DNA of 64,000 bases from Rhodosalinus halophilus (GTDB lineage Bacteria; Pseudomonadota; Alphaproteobacteria; Rhodobacterales; Rhodobacteraceae), in NCBI RefSeq assembly GCF_003298775.1, contig NZ_QNTQ01000014.1, forward strand, positions 62,001-126,000. The letters are read 5' to 3'. Made by a program: the position numbers and the translations under genes. The number at the start of each line of letters is the position of its first letter. Within the stretch, counting starts at the first letter, position 1. Shown piece after piece: positions 28,181-37,674 of the stretch. The notes beneath the pieces were generated by a model. It had not been told where the DNA came from. It searched no databases and worked only from the letters and a program-made list of their open reading frames with translations.

Positions 28181-29359
28181 TCAGCGCGGCACGGCGACCG
28201 CCGGGCGGGTGCCGCCCACCAGCCGCTCGTGCTGCTGCAGCGCGAAGCGGTCGGTCATGCCGGCGATGTAGTCGGCGACGATCCGGGCGAGCGCGGTGTC
28301 GCCCTCCGCGGCCGCCACGTCGGACTGCCAGCGCTCGGGCAGGAGGCGCGGGTCGTCCATGTAGAGCGGGAAGAGGTCGTTGACGACACCCGTGACCGCC
28401 GCGCGCATCTCGACCACGCGAGGGGCGCGGTACATCCGCTCGAACAGGAACCGCCGGATCGTCTGGATGTCGCGCCAGACGGAATCGGAGAAGCGCACCA
28501 TCATGTGCCCGGCGTGACGGATGTCCTCCACCCGGCGCGGTTCGAGTTCGGCGAGCCGCGCGCGGGTCTCGGCCACCACGTCCTCCACCAGGATCCCGAA
28601 GAAACGGCGGAGCGCCTCGTGTCTGCGACGGTGGCTGTCGAGGCCGGGCCAGAGCCTGTCGACCTCGGCCACGCAACCGTCGATCAGCGGCAATTCGGCG
28701 ATGCCGTCGAGGGTAAAGAGCTCCGCCCGCAGCCCGTCGTGGAGGTCGTGGTGGTTGTAGGCGATATCGTCGGACAGAGCGGCGACCTGCGCCTCGAGCC
28801 CCGAATGCGTGCCGAGTTCCAGGTCGTGCTCGGCGTCGTAATCCGCGAGCGCGTAGGGCAGCGGTGGCCGCCCCGGTCCGACCACCGGGCCGTTGTGCTT
28901 GGCGATCCCTTCCAGCGCCTCCCAGGTCAGGTTCAGACCGTCGAAGCTGGCGTAGTGCCGCTCGAGCCGGGTGACGATGCGGACGGCCTGCGCGTTGTGG
29001 TCGAAGCCGCCGTAGGGCGCCATCAGCGCGTCGAGCGCGTCTTCGCCCGTGTGGCCGAAGGGCGTGTGGCCGAGATCGTGCGCCAGCGCCACCGCCTCGG
29101 CGAGGTCGAAGTCGAGCCCCAGCGCGCGTGCGATGGTGCGCGCGACCTGCGCGACCTCGAGCGTGTGCGTCAGCCTTGTGCGGAAATAGTCGCCCTCGTG
29201 CTCCACGAAGACCTGCGTCTTGTGCTTGAGCCGGCGGAAAGCGGAGGAATGGATGATCCGGTCGCGGTCGCGCTGGAAGGCCGAGCGCAACGCGCTCTCG
29301 GCCTCGGGCGTGCGCCGCCCGCGGCTCTTCTCCGGATCCGATGCGTAAGGCGCGCGCAT
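28181..29359 (-). CDS. dgt: Deoxyguanosinetriphosphate triphosphohydrolase (dGTPase)
   Basis: A 392-residue HD-domain enzyme. The N-terminal motif is IIHSSAFRRLKHKTQVF, followed by the HD metal ligands in RTRLTHTLEVAQVA and AHDLGHTPFGHTGEDALD, and a later Asp in LSDDIAYNHHDL. The length fits type-2 dGTPases. It hydrolyses dGTP to deoxyguanosine and triphosphate, controlling dNTP pools. It is divergent from erpA with about 150 bases between, and 41 bases precede the RecD-like helicase. Confidence 0.92.
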   Translation of the reverse strand: MRAPYASDPEKSRGRRTPEAESALRSAFQRDRDRIIHSSAFRRLKHKTQVFVEHEGDYFRTRLTHTLEVAQVARTIARALGLDFDLAEAVALAHDLGHTPFGHTGEDALDALMAPYGGFDHNAQAVRIVTRLERHYASFDGLNLTWEALEGIAKHNGPVVGPGRPPLPYALADYDAEHDLELGTHSGLEAQVAALSDDIAYNHHDLHDGLRAELFTLDGIAELPLIDGCVAEVDRLWPGLDSHRRRHEALRRFFGILVEDVVAETRARLAELEPRRVEDIRHAGHMMVRFSDSVWRDIQTIRRFLFERMYRAPRVVEMRAAVTGVVNDLFPLYMDDPRLLPERWQSDVAAAEGDTALARIVADYIAGMTDRFALQQHERLVGGTRPAVAVPR

Positions 29360-29510
29360 GTGACCTCGTCTCCTGCTTGCGCGAAAGCGTCGTCAGCGCC
29401 GCTATACAGGGATTTCGCGCGCGGTGCAGGGGGTGCGCCGGCTTGTGCCGCGGGACTGTGGCGCCTATTTTCTGCACGCAGGGATCACAGACGGACAAGG
29501 ACGGACCAGA

Positions 29511-29834
29511 ATGCAGCTTCCTCCGAAGGTGACCGAGCGCGCCTTCGCGCGCCTCGCGGAAATCGGTGCCGCCGATCAGGGCCAGGCGCTGCGCGTCGCG
29601 GTCGAGGGCGGCGGCTGTTCCGGGTTTCAGTACGACATCCGCCTCGATGCGCCGGCCGACGACGACATCGTTCTGGAAGGCCAGGGCCAGAAGGTCATCA
29701 TCGACTCGGTCTCGCTGCCCTTTCTCGAAAACGCCGTGATCGACTTCACCGAAGAGCTCATCGGCGCGCGCTTCACCATCGAGAACCCGAACGCTTCCAG
29801 CTCCTGCGGCTGCGGCACGTCCTTCTCCATCTGA
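29511..29834 (+). CDS. erpA: A-type iron-sulfur cluster carrier (ErpA/IscA family)
   Basis: A 107-residue HesB/IscA-like protein. The three conserved cysteines are present in GGGCSGFQYD and the C-terminal SSCGCGTSF. It delivers [2Fe-2S] or [4Fe-4S] clusters to apo-enzymes. ATG 29511 was chosen because the fold starts there and a GGA site precedes it; the frame opens further upstream. The position opposite dgt is typical of Rhodobacteraceae. ErpA rather than IscA is likely because there is no isc/suf operon here, though this is not proven. Confidence 0.85.
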   Translation: MQLPPKVTERAFARLAEIGAADQGQALRVAVEGGGCSGFQYDIRLDAPADDDIVLEGQGQKVIIDSVSLPFLENAVIDFTEELIGARFTIENPNASSSCGCGTSFSI

Positions 29835-29858
29835 GCGCGCGGCCCGCATCGCCTGGCG

Positions 29859-31436
29859 TCAGCGACGCTCCTTCGCAGGTTTTTCGAGATCGGCCGCGCG
29901 CGGCCGTCCCCGCTTCGTGCGTGCCGCAGGGTCGGCTTGCAGGTTGCGCCAGAGCGCGATCGCGGCTGCGATCAGCAGGATCGACATCGGCAGGCCGAGG
30001 CTGATCGCCGCATTGCGGATCGCCGTCAGCCCGCCCAGCAGCAGAAGCGTCGCCGCGACGGCGCCCTCCGAGACGGCCCAGAACACGCGCTGGGCCTTGG
30101 GCGGGTGCGGGTCGCCGCCCGATGTGACCATGTCGTCCACCAGCGACCCCGAGTCCGACGAGGTGACGAAGAAGAGCAGGATCACCACCGTCGCCACGAT
30201 GGTCGAGATCTGCGCGAAGGGCAGCGTCGCCAGCATCGCCTGAAGCGAGGCCGCCTCGTTCTCGCGCACCGCCGAGAGCAGGTTCGCTCCCTCCTCGGCG
30301 CGCTGGGCCGAGAGGCCCGTGCCCCCGAAGATCGCGAACCACAGGAAGGTCAGCAGCGTGGGCACCAGCAGAACGCCCAGGATGAACTCCTTGATCGTGC
30401 GCCCGTAGGAGATCCGCGCGACGAAGATGCCAACGAAGGGCGACCAGCTGATCCACCAGCCCCAGTAGAAGAGCGTCCAGGTCGTCTGCCACTGGCTGTC
30501 CGCGCCGGGATCGAGATAGAGGCTCATCTGCGGCAGGTTCTGCAGATAGCGGCCAAGGGCGCTGACGAAAAGCTCGACGACGTAGAGCGTCGGGCCCACC
30601 GCCAGCACGAAGACCATGAGGCCCAGCACCAGCCAGAGATTGACGCGGCTGAGCATCTGCACGCCGCTCTTCACGCCGCTCACGACCGAGATGGTGGCGA
30701 TCAGCGTGATCGCCGCGATGAGCGCGATCTGGACGAGCGTCGTTTCGGGCCAGCCGAAGAAACTCGCGAGCGAGGCGTTGATCTGCATCGCGCCCAGCCC
30801 CAGCGAGGTCGCGACGCCCAGAAGCGTGCCGACGGTGCAGACGATGTCCGTCAGGTCGCCGATCGGCCCGTGAATGCGCTCGCCGATCAGCGGCTCGAGC
30901 ACCGAGCGGGGCGCGAGCGGCAGGCCGCGGTTGAAATGCGCGTAGGCGACGGCCAGCGCCAGCACGATGTAGATGCCCCAGGCATGCAGGCCCCAGTGAA
31001 AGAAGGAGATCCGCATCGCCTCCGTGACGGCGGGCAGGCCTTCGGGCTCGGCGTCGAGCGGGCTGGCATAGTGGTAGAGCGGCTCGGCCACGCCGAAATA
31101 CACCAGTCCGATCCCCATGCCGGCGGCGAAGAGCATCCCGAACCAGCCGAAGCGCGAGAACTCGGGTGTCGCCTCCGGTCCGCCGAGGCGCACGTTGCGC
31201 GCCGGCGAGGCGAGGATCGCGAAGGTCAGCACGAGAATCCCTGTCACGACCAGCACGTAGTACCAGCCGAAGAAGCGGGTGATGTTCTCCTGCAGCGTCT
31301 GGAAGAAGTCGGCTGTCGCATCGGTGAAGCCGCCCCCCGCGATCACGAAGGCGATCACCAGCGCCGCCGAGCCGATGAAGACGGCCGGGTTCATTTGTGA
31401 GGTGAGGCGCGCGGAGACGCCGCCGCGCTGGGCCAT
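29859..31436 (-). CDS. BCCT-family transporter (betaine/choline/carnitine type)
   Basis: A 525-residue membrane protein with about twelve helices. Family motifs: GMGIGLVYFGVAEPLYHY and the aromatic box FYWGWWISWSPFVGIFVARI, which binds quaternary ammonium groups; also FVTSSDSGSLVDD. A basic cytoplasmic tail ends the protein. It imports compatible solutes or their precursors with Na+ or H+. ATG 31436 has AAAGGA seven bases before. About 250 bases separate it from the divergent glycosyltransferase. Osmotic regulation is a family inference. Confidence 0.9.
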   Translation of the reverse strand: MAQRGGVSARLTSQMNPAVFIGSAALVIAFVIAGGGFTDATADFFQTLQENITRFFGWYYVLVVTGILVLTFAILASPARNVRLGGPEATPEFSRFGWFGMLFAAGMGIGLVYFGVAEPLYHYASPLDAEPEGLPAVTEAMRISFFHWGLHAWGIYIVLALAVAYAHFNRGLPLAPRSVLEPLIGERIHGPIGDLTDIVCTVGTLLGVATSLGLGAMQINASLASFFGWPETTLVQIALIAAITLIATISVVSGVKSGVQMLSRVNLWLVLGLMVFVLAVGPTLYVVELFVSALGRYLQNLPQMSLYLDPGADSQWQTTWTLFYWGWWISWSPFVGIFVARISYGRTIKEFILGVLLVPTLLTFLWFAIFGGTGLSAQRAEEGANLLSAVRENEAASLQAMLATLPFAQISTIVATVVILLFFVTSSDSGSLVDDMVTSGGDPHPPKAQRVFWAVSEGAVAATLLLLGGLTAIRNAAISLGLPMSILLIAAAIALWRNLQADPAARTKRGRPRAADLEKPAKERR

Positions 31437-31686
31437 GGGATGTCCTTTCCAGAGCTCGTGCCACGCTCTCGGCGCTGCAGACGCGCAAACGCCGGGCCGC
31501 CGGGGCCGGTTCCGCGCCCCGGTGCCCGTCGCGGGCTGTTGCAGATGGGTTTCGGCGCGCATCCGCTGTGCCGCCGTGCCGGCCAGGCGCGTTGCGGCGG
31601 GCGCTTTTGCGCGCATATCGTCCGCCCATGCTGCCGTTTGCCGTTCCGCGCGCCGAGATCGCACCGCGGCGACTGGAGGTTGCTGA

Positions 31687-32739
31687 ATGACCGGGGGGAT
31701 GGGTCGCCTGTCGGTTCTCTTCGTCGTGCCGAGGTTCCACCCGAACCTTTTCGTGGCGACCCGCGCGCTCGTCGAGGCGGGACATCGGGTCACGGTGATG
31801 GCCGACGCGACGGGGCCGAGCGAGGACCACAGCGTGGTTCAGCCGGTGGTCCTCGGCCGTGCACCGGGCGCGGCGGCGGTCGCGCGGTCGGTGGAGACGG
31901 CCCGGCCCGACCTGGTCTTTCTGCGCAACACCTCGAAGCTGAAGGAAGAGGCGGCGCGCGCGGCACGCAGGTCGGGGGCGGCGCTGTGGTATTACGACCT
32001 CCGCCCGCTCACCGAGCAGGCGCGATGGACCAAGCGCCTGCGCCGCCGCCTGGCCGGCCTGCCGCTGCGGCGCGTCACCCCGGTGCCGGGGCTCGACGCG
32101 GAGGCGCCGGCCGACCCGCTCGCCCGCTACCTGCCCTGGCCCGTTGCGCGCGATCCGGCCGTTCCGCTCGCCCGCGGCGACGGGCCGGTGACCGTGATCT
32201 GCGTCGGCAAGCTCTCGCAGCCACGCAAGAACCTTCATCTCGCGATCGAGGCGCTGCGCGACCCCGGGCGCGCGGGCCGCGCGCGCCTGCAACTCGTGGG
32301 GACCACCGACCGGCGCGCGAGCGGGCACGATGCGCGCTATCTCGCGCACCTCGAGGCAGCCGCGCAGGCCGAGAGCTGGATCGAGTTGCATCGCGACGTG
32401 CCCCTGGCCGCGATGCCCGCGCTCTACGCCGCCGCCGACATCTGCGTCATGCCGTCGATCGACGAGCCCCTGGGCTACGCCCCGGTCGAGGCGATGGCCT
32501 ATGGCGCAGTGCCGGTGATCTCCACGGCTGCCGGATCGGCGGGTTACCTAACGGAAGGGCGTGACGGCGTGCGGGTGGACATCGACGCGCCCGGCGCGCT
32601 CGACACAGCCCTGCACCAGCTCGTCAACGACGCGCCCTATCGGGCGCGCCTCGCCGCCGGCGCGCGGGCCACGGCCGAAAGCGAGCTGTCGCCTGCACGG
32701 TTTCTCGAGCGGATCGAAGCGCTCGCGGCGGAGGGCTGA
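31687..32739 (+). CDS. Glycosyltransferase, GT4-like
   Basis: A 350-residue GT-B protein. The N-terminus LFVVPRFHPNLFVATRALVE is an acceptor-binding Rossmann half. The C-terminal half has VICVGKLSQPRKNLHLAIEAL and the nucleotide-sugar motif EPLGYAPVEAMAYG (E-x7-E). These match GT4 family retaining transferases. No polysaccharide genes are near, so donor and acceptor are unknown. A second Met at 31699 is possible. It is divergent from the BCCT gene. Confidence 0.8.
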   Translation: MTGGMGRLSVLFVVPRFHPNLFVATRALVEAGHRVTVMADATGPSEDHSVVQPVVLGRAPGAAAVARSVETARPDLVFLRNTSKLKEEAARAARRSGAALWYYDLRPLTEQARWTKRLRRRLAGLPLRRVTPVPGLDAEAPADPLARYLPWPVARDPAVPLARGDGPVTVICVGKLSQPRKNLHLAIEALRDPGRAGRARLQLVGTTDRRASGHDARYLAHLEAAAQAESWIELHRDVPLAAMPALYAAADICVMPSIDEPLGYAPVEAMAYGAVPVISTAAGSAGYLTEGRDGVRVDIDAPGALDTALHQLVNDAPYRARLAAGARATAESELSPARFLERIEALAAEG

Positions 32740-32824
32740 GGGCTCCGGCGCCCCCCGCCCGCGCCGGACGGCCTCGTCCCGGCCGCGTGCGGGTCCGGGT
32801 TGCGCCGCCGCGTGCCTGCGGGGC

Positions 32825-33217
32825 TCACTCCCACCAGCGATCGATCGCGGCGATGTCGGCGTCCGACCATCCGAAATGATGGGCGAGCTCGTGCACGAGC
32901 ACGTGGCGCACCAGGTCTTCCAGGGTGACGTTCCCCCGGTCCGCCCATTCGTCGAGGATCGGCCGCCGGAAGAGCCAGATGGTGTCCGGCCCCTGCGGCT
33001 GATCCAGCACGGATTTCTCCGTCATCGGGATGCCGTCGTAGAGCCCGGTGAGCTCGAAGGGGTTCTCGATCCCCATCTCGTCCAGCATCCAGTCGGGCGC
33101 GAAATCCTCGACCCGCAGCGCCACTTCGCGCGCGGCCGGCCGGAAGGCCTCGGGCAGCTCGTCCAGCGCGCGCCGCGCGAGGCGTTCGATCTCGGACTGT
33201 GACGGGGCACGGGCCAT
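32825..33217 (-). CDS. Small zincin-like metallopeptidase family protein
   Basis: A 130-residue cytoplasmic protein of the metallopeptidase family once called DUF1025. The zinc motif is [11 protein letters not shown] (His109, Glu110, His113, Asp119). The N-terminal half is helical ([18 protein letters not shown]). No signal peptide. ATG 33217 begins the domain; the longer frame is unsupported. Proteolytic activity has not been shown for most members. Confidence 0.85.
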   Translation of the reverse strand: MARAPSQSEIERLARRALDELPEAFRPAAREVALRVEDFAPDWMLDEMGIENPFELTGLYDGIPMTEKSVLDQPQGPDTIWLFRRPILDEWADRGNVTLEDLVRHVLVHELAHHFGWSDADIAAIDRWWE

Positions 33218-33358
33218 GGCCGGAGCCTTGCCCGATGCGCCGGCATTGGCAAGCCGCGGGTGCACCGCCGCACAGGATCCTTGCGCCCCTGCGCGTGGTT
33301 CATCTCCGGAAACACGACTAGCTCGCGATCGGATAGCAACCCGCAAAAGGAGCCCGAG

Positions 33359-33952
33359 ATGGCGACCCCGAAAATCTCCGTGATCTTCTATTCGACCTAC
33401 GGAACCAACCAACAGGTGGCCGAGGCGGCCGCCGAGGCCGCCCGCGCGGCCGGCGCGGAGGTGCGCCTGCGCCGCGCAGCCGAGACCGCCCCGAGCGAGG
33501 TGGTCGAGGGTCAGGACGCCTGGAAGGCGCAACTGGAGAAGATGGCCGATATCCCCGAGGCGCGCGCGGAGGACATGGACTGGGCCGACGGCTACTTCTT
33601 CGCGGCGCCCACGCGCTACGGTGTGGTGGCGAGCCAGCTGCGCGCCTTCATCGACACTCTGGGTCCGCTCTGGATGGAGGGCAAGCTGGCGAACAAGACC
33701 TTCACCGCCACGACCAGCGCGCAGAACCCCCATGGCGGGCAGGAGACGACGCTGATGTCGCTCTATACCACCGCGATGCACTGGGGGGCGGTGATCGTGG
33801 CGCCAGGCTATACCGACCAGAGCATCTTCGCCGCGGGCGGCAACCCCTACGGCACGTCCGTGAAGGCGGGCGAATTCGACGAACACGCCCGCGCCGCCGT
33901 GCAGCACCAGGCGACGCGGCTGGTCGAAATGACGGCGAAGCTGACCGGCTGA
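33359..33952 (+). CDS. wrbA: NAD(P)H:quinone oxidoreductase WrbA
   Basis: A 197-residue flavodoxin-like protein. FMN-binding loops are [16 protein letters not shown] (residues 9-24), [16 protein letters not shown] and [15 protein letters not shown], which define WrbA type IV quinone oxidoreductases. It reduces quinones by two electrons, protecting against redox cycling. ATG 33359 has a strong AAAAGGAG site. It converges on pepF through paired palindromes. Confidence 0.93.
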   Translation: MATPKISVIFYSTYGTNQQVAEAAAEAARAAGAEVRLRRAAETAPSEVVEGQDAWKAQLEKMADIPEARAEDMDWADGYFFAAPTRYGVVASQLRAFIDTLGPLWMEGKLANKTFTATTSAQNPHGGQETTLMSLYTTAMHWGAVIVAPGYTDQSIFAAGGNPYGTSVKAGEFDEHARAAVQHQATRLVEMTAKLTG

Positions 33953-33970
33953 AGGCGACCTCGCCCCACT

Positions 33971-34004
33971 GACGCGAGATTTTTCGTACGAAGAATCTCG
34001 CGTC
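33971..34004. terminator. Palindromic terminator A (wrbA/pepF)
   Basis: A 34-base near-perfect palindrome: arms GACGCGAGATT and AATCTCGCGTC around a TTCGTACGAA core. One position forms a G-U pair. T-runs occur on the plus strand inside the stem. It lies 19 bases after the wrbA stop. Confidence 0.75.
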
Positions 34005-34039
34005 CTCCGCCCGGATTTGCATGTCCGGCCGCACCGCGT

Positions 34040-34071
34040 GACGAAGATTCTTCGTACGAAAAATCTTCGTC
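34040..34071. terminator. Palindromic terminator B (wrbA/pepF)
   Basis: A 32-base near-palindrome with arms GACGAAGATT and AATCTTCGTC around TTCGTACGAA. Its central 20 bases are the exact reverse complement of those in terminator A, so the two form an inverted pair. It lies 17 bases beyond the pepF stop, serving the minus-strand gene. Confidence 0.75.
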
Positions 34072-34087
34072 CGACGTGCGAAGGGGG

Positions 34088-35908
34088 TCAGCCTTCCATC
34101 GCCTCGAGCTCCTCGATGAAGCCCTCGATCATCGACAGGCCCTTGTCCCAGAACGCGGGGTCGGAGGCATCGAGGCCGAAGGGCGCCAGAAGCTCGGTGT
34201 GGTGCTTCGAGCCTCCCGCGCGCAGCATGTCGAAATACCTGTCCTGGAAGCCCTCGGGCGCCTCCTCGTAGGCGGCGTAGAGCGCATTCACCAGCCCGTC
34301 GCCGAAGGCGTATGCGTAGACGTAGAAGGGCGCGTGGACGAAATGCGGGATATAGGCCCAGAAAGTCTCGTAGCCTTCCATGAACTCGAAGGCGGGCCCC
34401 AGGCTTTCGGCCTGCACGCTCATCCACAGCGCGTTGATGTCGTCGGGGGTGAGCTCGCCGCCGCGCCGCGCCTCGTGCAGCTTGCACTCGAAGTCGTAGA
34501 AGGCGATCTGCCGGACGACCGTGTTGATCATGTCCTCGACCTTACCGGCCAGCAACACGCGGCGCTCGTTGTCGTCCGTGGCATTCGCCAGCATCCTGCG
34601 GAAGGTCAGCATCTCGCCGAAGACGCTCGCCGTCTCCGCCAGCGTCAGCGGCGTGCGCGACAGCATCTCGCCCTGACCCGCCGCGAGGCGCTGGTGCACG
34701 CCGTGGCCCAGTTCATGGGCCAGCGTCATCACGTCGCGCGGCTTGCCGAGGTAGTTTAGCAGCACGTAGGGGTGCGCGTCGGTCACCGTGGGATGCGCGA
34801 AGGCGCCCGGCGCCTTGCCGGGCTTCACGCCCGCGTCGATCCAGCCCTTGTCGAAGAAGGGCTCCGCAAGTTCGGCCAGCTTCGGCGAGAAGCCCTCATA
34901 GGCGCGCAGCACCGTCTCGCGCGCCTCGTCCCAGGCCACGGTGCGCGTCTCTTCCATCGGCAGCGGCGCGTTGCGGTCCCAGACCTGCAGCTTGTCGAGA
35001 CCCAGCCAGCGGCGCTTGAGCTCGTAGTAGCGGTGGCTGAGCCGCGGGTAGGCGCGCACCACCGCGTCGCGCAGCGCCTCGACCACCTCGGGCTCGACGT
35101 CGTTGGCCAGATGGCGGGAGGTCTGCGGCGTGGGCATCTTGCGCCAGCGGTCGACGACCTCCTTCTCCTTGGCCTGCGTGTTGTGCACGCGGGCGAAGAG
35201 GCGAAGGTTCTCGCCGAAGACGCGGGCCAGCGCGCGCGCCGCGGCCTCCCGCTTGTCCCGGTCCTGTTCGGTGAGCAGCGTGAGCGTGGATTCCAGGCCC
35301 AGCTCCTCGCCGTTTACCTCGAAGGTGAGCCCCGCAATAGTCTCGTCGAAGAGCCGCTCCCATGCGTCGCCGACGGCGCCCATGTCGTGCAGGAACTTCT
35401 CCAGCTCGTCCGAGAGCTGATAGGGCTTCATCTTGCGGATGCGGTCGAAGACCGGCTTGTAGCGTGCAAGATCGGCGTTCTGCCCGAAGAGGCCGTCCAG
35501 GTGATCGTCGGGCAGGCGGTTGATCTCGAGCGTGAAGAAGACCAGCGGTGTGGTGTATTCGGTAATCTTTTCCTGGCAGTCGGAGAGGAACTTGGCGCGG
35601 CCCGCGTCGGTGGTGTTCTGGTAGTAGCGCAGGCCCGCATAGGACATCAGCCGCCCCGCCACGGTCTCGATCCTCTCGTCGCGCCGGACGCAGCGCAGCA
35701 GCCCCTCGGCGTCGAGATCCGCCAGCTTGCCCTCGTAGTCCGCGGCGAAGGCGGCGCATTCCGCCTGCAGCCAGTCGAGGTCGCGCTGGATCTCCGGCGC
35801 CTCGGGGCTCGCGTAGAGATCGGTCAGATCCCATTCGGGCAGATCGCCCAGCGGCGCGGCGCCCTGCTCGGTGGCGGCGTCGAGGGCGGGGCGGGGGGTG
35901 TCCGTCAT
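34088..35908 (-). CDS. pepF: Oligoendopeptidase F
   Basis: A 606-residue M3B metallopeptidase. The zinc motif is HELGHGVHQ (His398, Glu399, His402), with Glu further downstream in SVFGEMLTF. Other M3B features are WDLTDLYASPEAPEI at the N-terminus and the C-terminal YAYAFGDGLVNALYAAY. It is a cytoplasmic enzyme cleaving peptides of about 7-17 residues. ATG 35908 is preferred to the longer frame because conserved sequence begins about 20 residues in. It is the last gene of a minus-strand run from the SCP2 gene. Confidence 0.92.
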   Translation of the reverse strand: MTDTPRPALDAATEQGAAPLGDLPEWDLTDLYASPEAPEIQRDLDWLQAECAAFAADYEGKLADLDAEGLLRCVRRDERIETVAGRLMSYAGLRYYQNTTDAGRAKFLSDCQEKITEYTTPLVFFTLEINRLPDDHLDGLFGQNADLARYKPVFDRIRKMKPYQLSDELEKFLHDMGAVGDAWERLFDETIAGLTFEVNGEELGLESTLTLLTEQDRDKREAAARALARVFGENLRLFARVHNTQAKEKEVVDRWRKMPTPQTSRHLANDVEPEVVEALRDAVVRAYPRLSHRYYELKRRWLGLDKLQVWDRNAPLPMEETRTVAWDEARETVLRAYEGFSPKLAELAEPFFDKGWIDAGVKPGKAPGAFAHPTVTDAHPYVLLNYLGKPRDVMTLAHELGHGVHQRLAAGQGEMLSRTPLTLAETASVFGEMLTFRRMLANATDDNERRVLLAGKVEDMINTVVRQIAFYDFECKLHEARRGGELTPDDINALWMSVQAESLGPAFEFMEGYETFWAYIPHFVHAPFYVYAYAFGDGLVNALYAAYEEAPEGFQDRYFDMLRAGGSKHHTELLAPFGLDASDPAFWDKGLSMIEGFIEELEAMEG

Positions 35909-35973
35909 GGGGGCTCTCCTGTCGTCTCGGGTCGCATTCACATAAGGGCCGGGACGCCGCAGGCGCAAGGCGC

Positions 35974-37563
35974 TCAGCCGTAGGCCGCCAGCATCGCCTT
36001 CAGCTCGTCCAGCGTGCCCGCCTCCTCGGGTGGCTTGTCCTCACGCCAGCGGGCCATCCGCGGGAAGCGCAGCGCAACGCCCGACTTGTGGCGCGGGCTT
36101 TCGTGGATGCCTTCGAAGGCGATCTCGAAAACGAGCCTTGGCGCCACCTGCCGGACCGGGCCGAAGCGTTGCAGGGTGTTCTTGCGCACCCAGGCGGTGA
36201 TGCGGCGGAATTCGGCGTCGGTGAGACCGCTGTAGGCCTTGGTGAAGGGGACAAGCTCTGCGCCATTCCAGACCGCGAAGGTGAAGTCGGTGAAGAGGTT
36301 CGCGCGGCGGCCGTGGCCGGCCTGCGCGTAGATCATCACCGCGTCGATCAACAGCGGGTCGAGTTTCCATTTCCACCAGTCGCCGCGCTTGCGGCCCGTG
36401 TGATAGGGGCTGGCGGCGTGCTTGAGCATCACGCCCTCGGCGGCGTGATCGCGGGCGCTGGCGCGCGTGGCCGCGAGCGACTCCCAGTCGTCGAAGGCGA
36501 TGAGCGGCGGCAGGACCACGGGCGCGTCCTTCGGCAGCTCTGCGGTCAACCGCTCCAGCCGCGCGCGGCGCTCGGCGAAAGGATGGGCGCGGATGTCCCG
36601 GCCTTCGTCCTCCAGCAGGTCGTAGGCGGCGAGCGCCACGGGTGCGTCCCGGAGCAGCTTCGCAGGCACCGTCTTGCGCCCGATCCGCTTCTGCAGATCG
36701 TTGAAGGGCAGGGGCCCGTCGCGCCAGGCCAGGATCTCGCCGTCGATCACCGTGCCCGGCGGAAGGAAGTCGCACGCGCGGGCCAGCTCGGGGAAGCGGT
36801 CGGTCATCAGCTCCTCGCCGCGCGACCAGACGAAATGCTGACCCTCGCGCAGGATGAGCTGGCCGCGGATGCCGTCCCATTTCCATTCCGCGCGCCAGTT
36901 TGCCGGGTCGCCAAGGCTCTCCGGCCCCTCGTCGAGCTGGTAGGCGAGGCAGAACGGGTAGGGGCGCGAGAGATCGGCCGCCGCGTCCTCGGCCTCGATC
37001 AGCGCGTGCCAGGTCGTCGTCGCCGGATCCCACGCGCCCATCAGGCGATGCGCCATCTCGGCTTCGTCGCGCCCCGTGGCACGGGCGAGCGCACGGGTCA
37101 TCAGCTTCTGGCTCACGCCGATGCGCCAGCCGCCGGTGAGCAGCTTGTTGAAGATGAAGCGTTCTTGCGCGTCGAGCGCCTCCCAGGCCGCGACGACCTC
37201 TGCCTTGCGGCGCTCCGGGGCCATCTCGGCGAGCGAGCGCAGGAGCGCGATCCACTCCGCGAGGCTGCGGTTCGAGCCGCGCGAGGGCGGCGGCAGGATG
37301 AGCGCGATCGTCTCCGCAAGATCGCCCACGTTCGGATAGCTTTCTTCCACCAGCCAGAGCGGCAGGCCCGCGCGCTCTGCCGCCCATTCGCGCAGCTGGG
37401 TGGTGGTGATCGCCCGGCGCGGCCGGCGCCCGGAGAAGAGCGCGACGGTCCACAGACGGTCGTCGTCCGAGGCCCGCGCGAAATAGTCGGCGAGAGCGTC
37501 GGTCTTGGCCGAGGTGCGCGTGGTCTGATCGACCCGCGCGACAAGGGCGGCGAAGTCTTTCAT
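35974..37563 (-). CDS. ATP-dependent DNA ligase (LigC / cisplatin-damage-response type)
   Basis: A 529-residue ligase. An N-terminal helical domain (1-200) precedes the nucleotidyltransferase motif EWKWDGIRGQ, with adenylated Lys228. Later motifs are VIDGEILAWRDG (III), GVMLKHAASPYHTGRK (V) and DWWKWK. The C-terminal OB-fold region includes PRLVFEIAFEGIHESPRHKSG. It is the alphaproteobacterial LigC-like enzyme associated with a partner exonuclease, here 111 bases upstream. It seals nicks during repair. Confidence 0.9.
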   Translation of the reverse strand: MKDFAALVARVDQTTRTSAKTDALADYFARASDDDRLWTVALFSGRRPRRAITTTQLREWAAERAGLPLWLVEESYPNVGDLAETIALILPPPSRGSNRSLAEWIALLRSLAEMAPERRKAEVVAAWEALDAQERFIFNKLLTGGWRIGVSQKLMTRALARATGRDEAEMAHRLMGAWDPATTTWHALIEAEDAAADLSRPYPFCLAYQLDEGPESLGDPANWRAEWKWDGIRGQLILREGQHFVWSRGEELMTDRFPELARACDFLPPGTVIDGEILAWRDGPLPFNDLQKRIGRKTVPAKLLRDAPVALAAYDLLEDEGRDIRAHPFAERRARLERLTAELPKDAPVVLPPLIAFDDWESLAATRASARDHAAEGVMLKHAASPYHTGRKRGDWWKWKLDPLLIDAVMIYAQAGHGRRANLFTDFTFAVWNGAELVPFTKAYSGLTDAEFRRITAWVRKNTLQRFGPVRQVAPRLVFEIAFEGIHESPRHKSGVALRFPRMARWREDKPPEEAGTLDELKAMLAAYG

Positions 37564-37674
37564 GCCGATGGGCTGCCTTGATCTTCAGGTGCTTTCCCGC
37601 TTGTCCACAGGTTTGTCCCGCAGCTCGGAAGGAGCCTCAAGGTAACGGTGCAAATCATTGATTTGCTTTTCACA

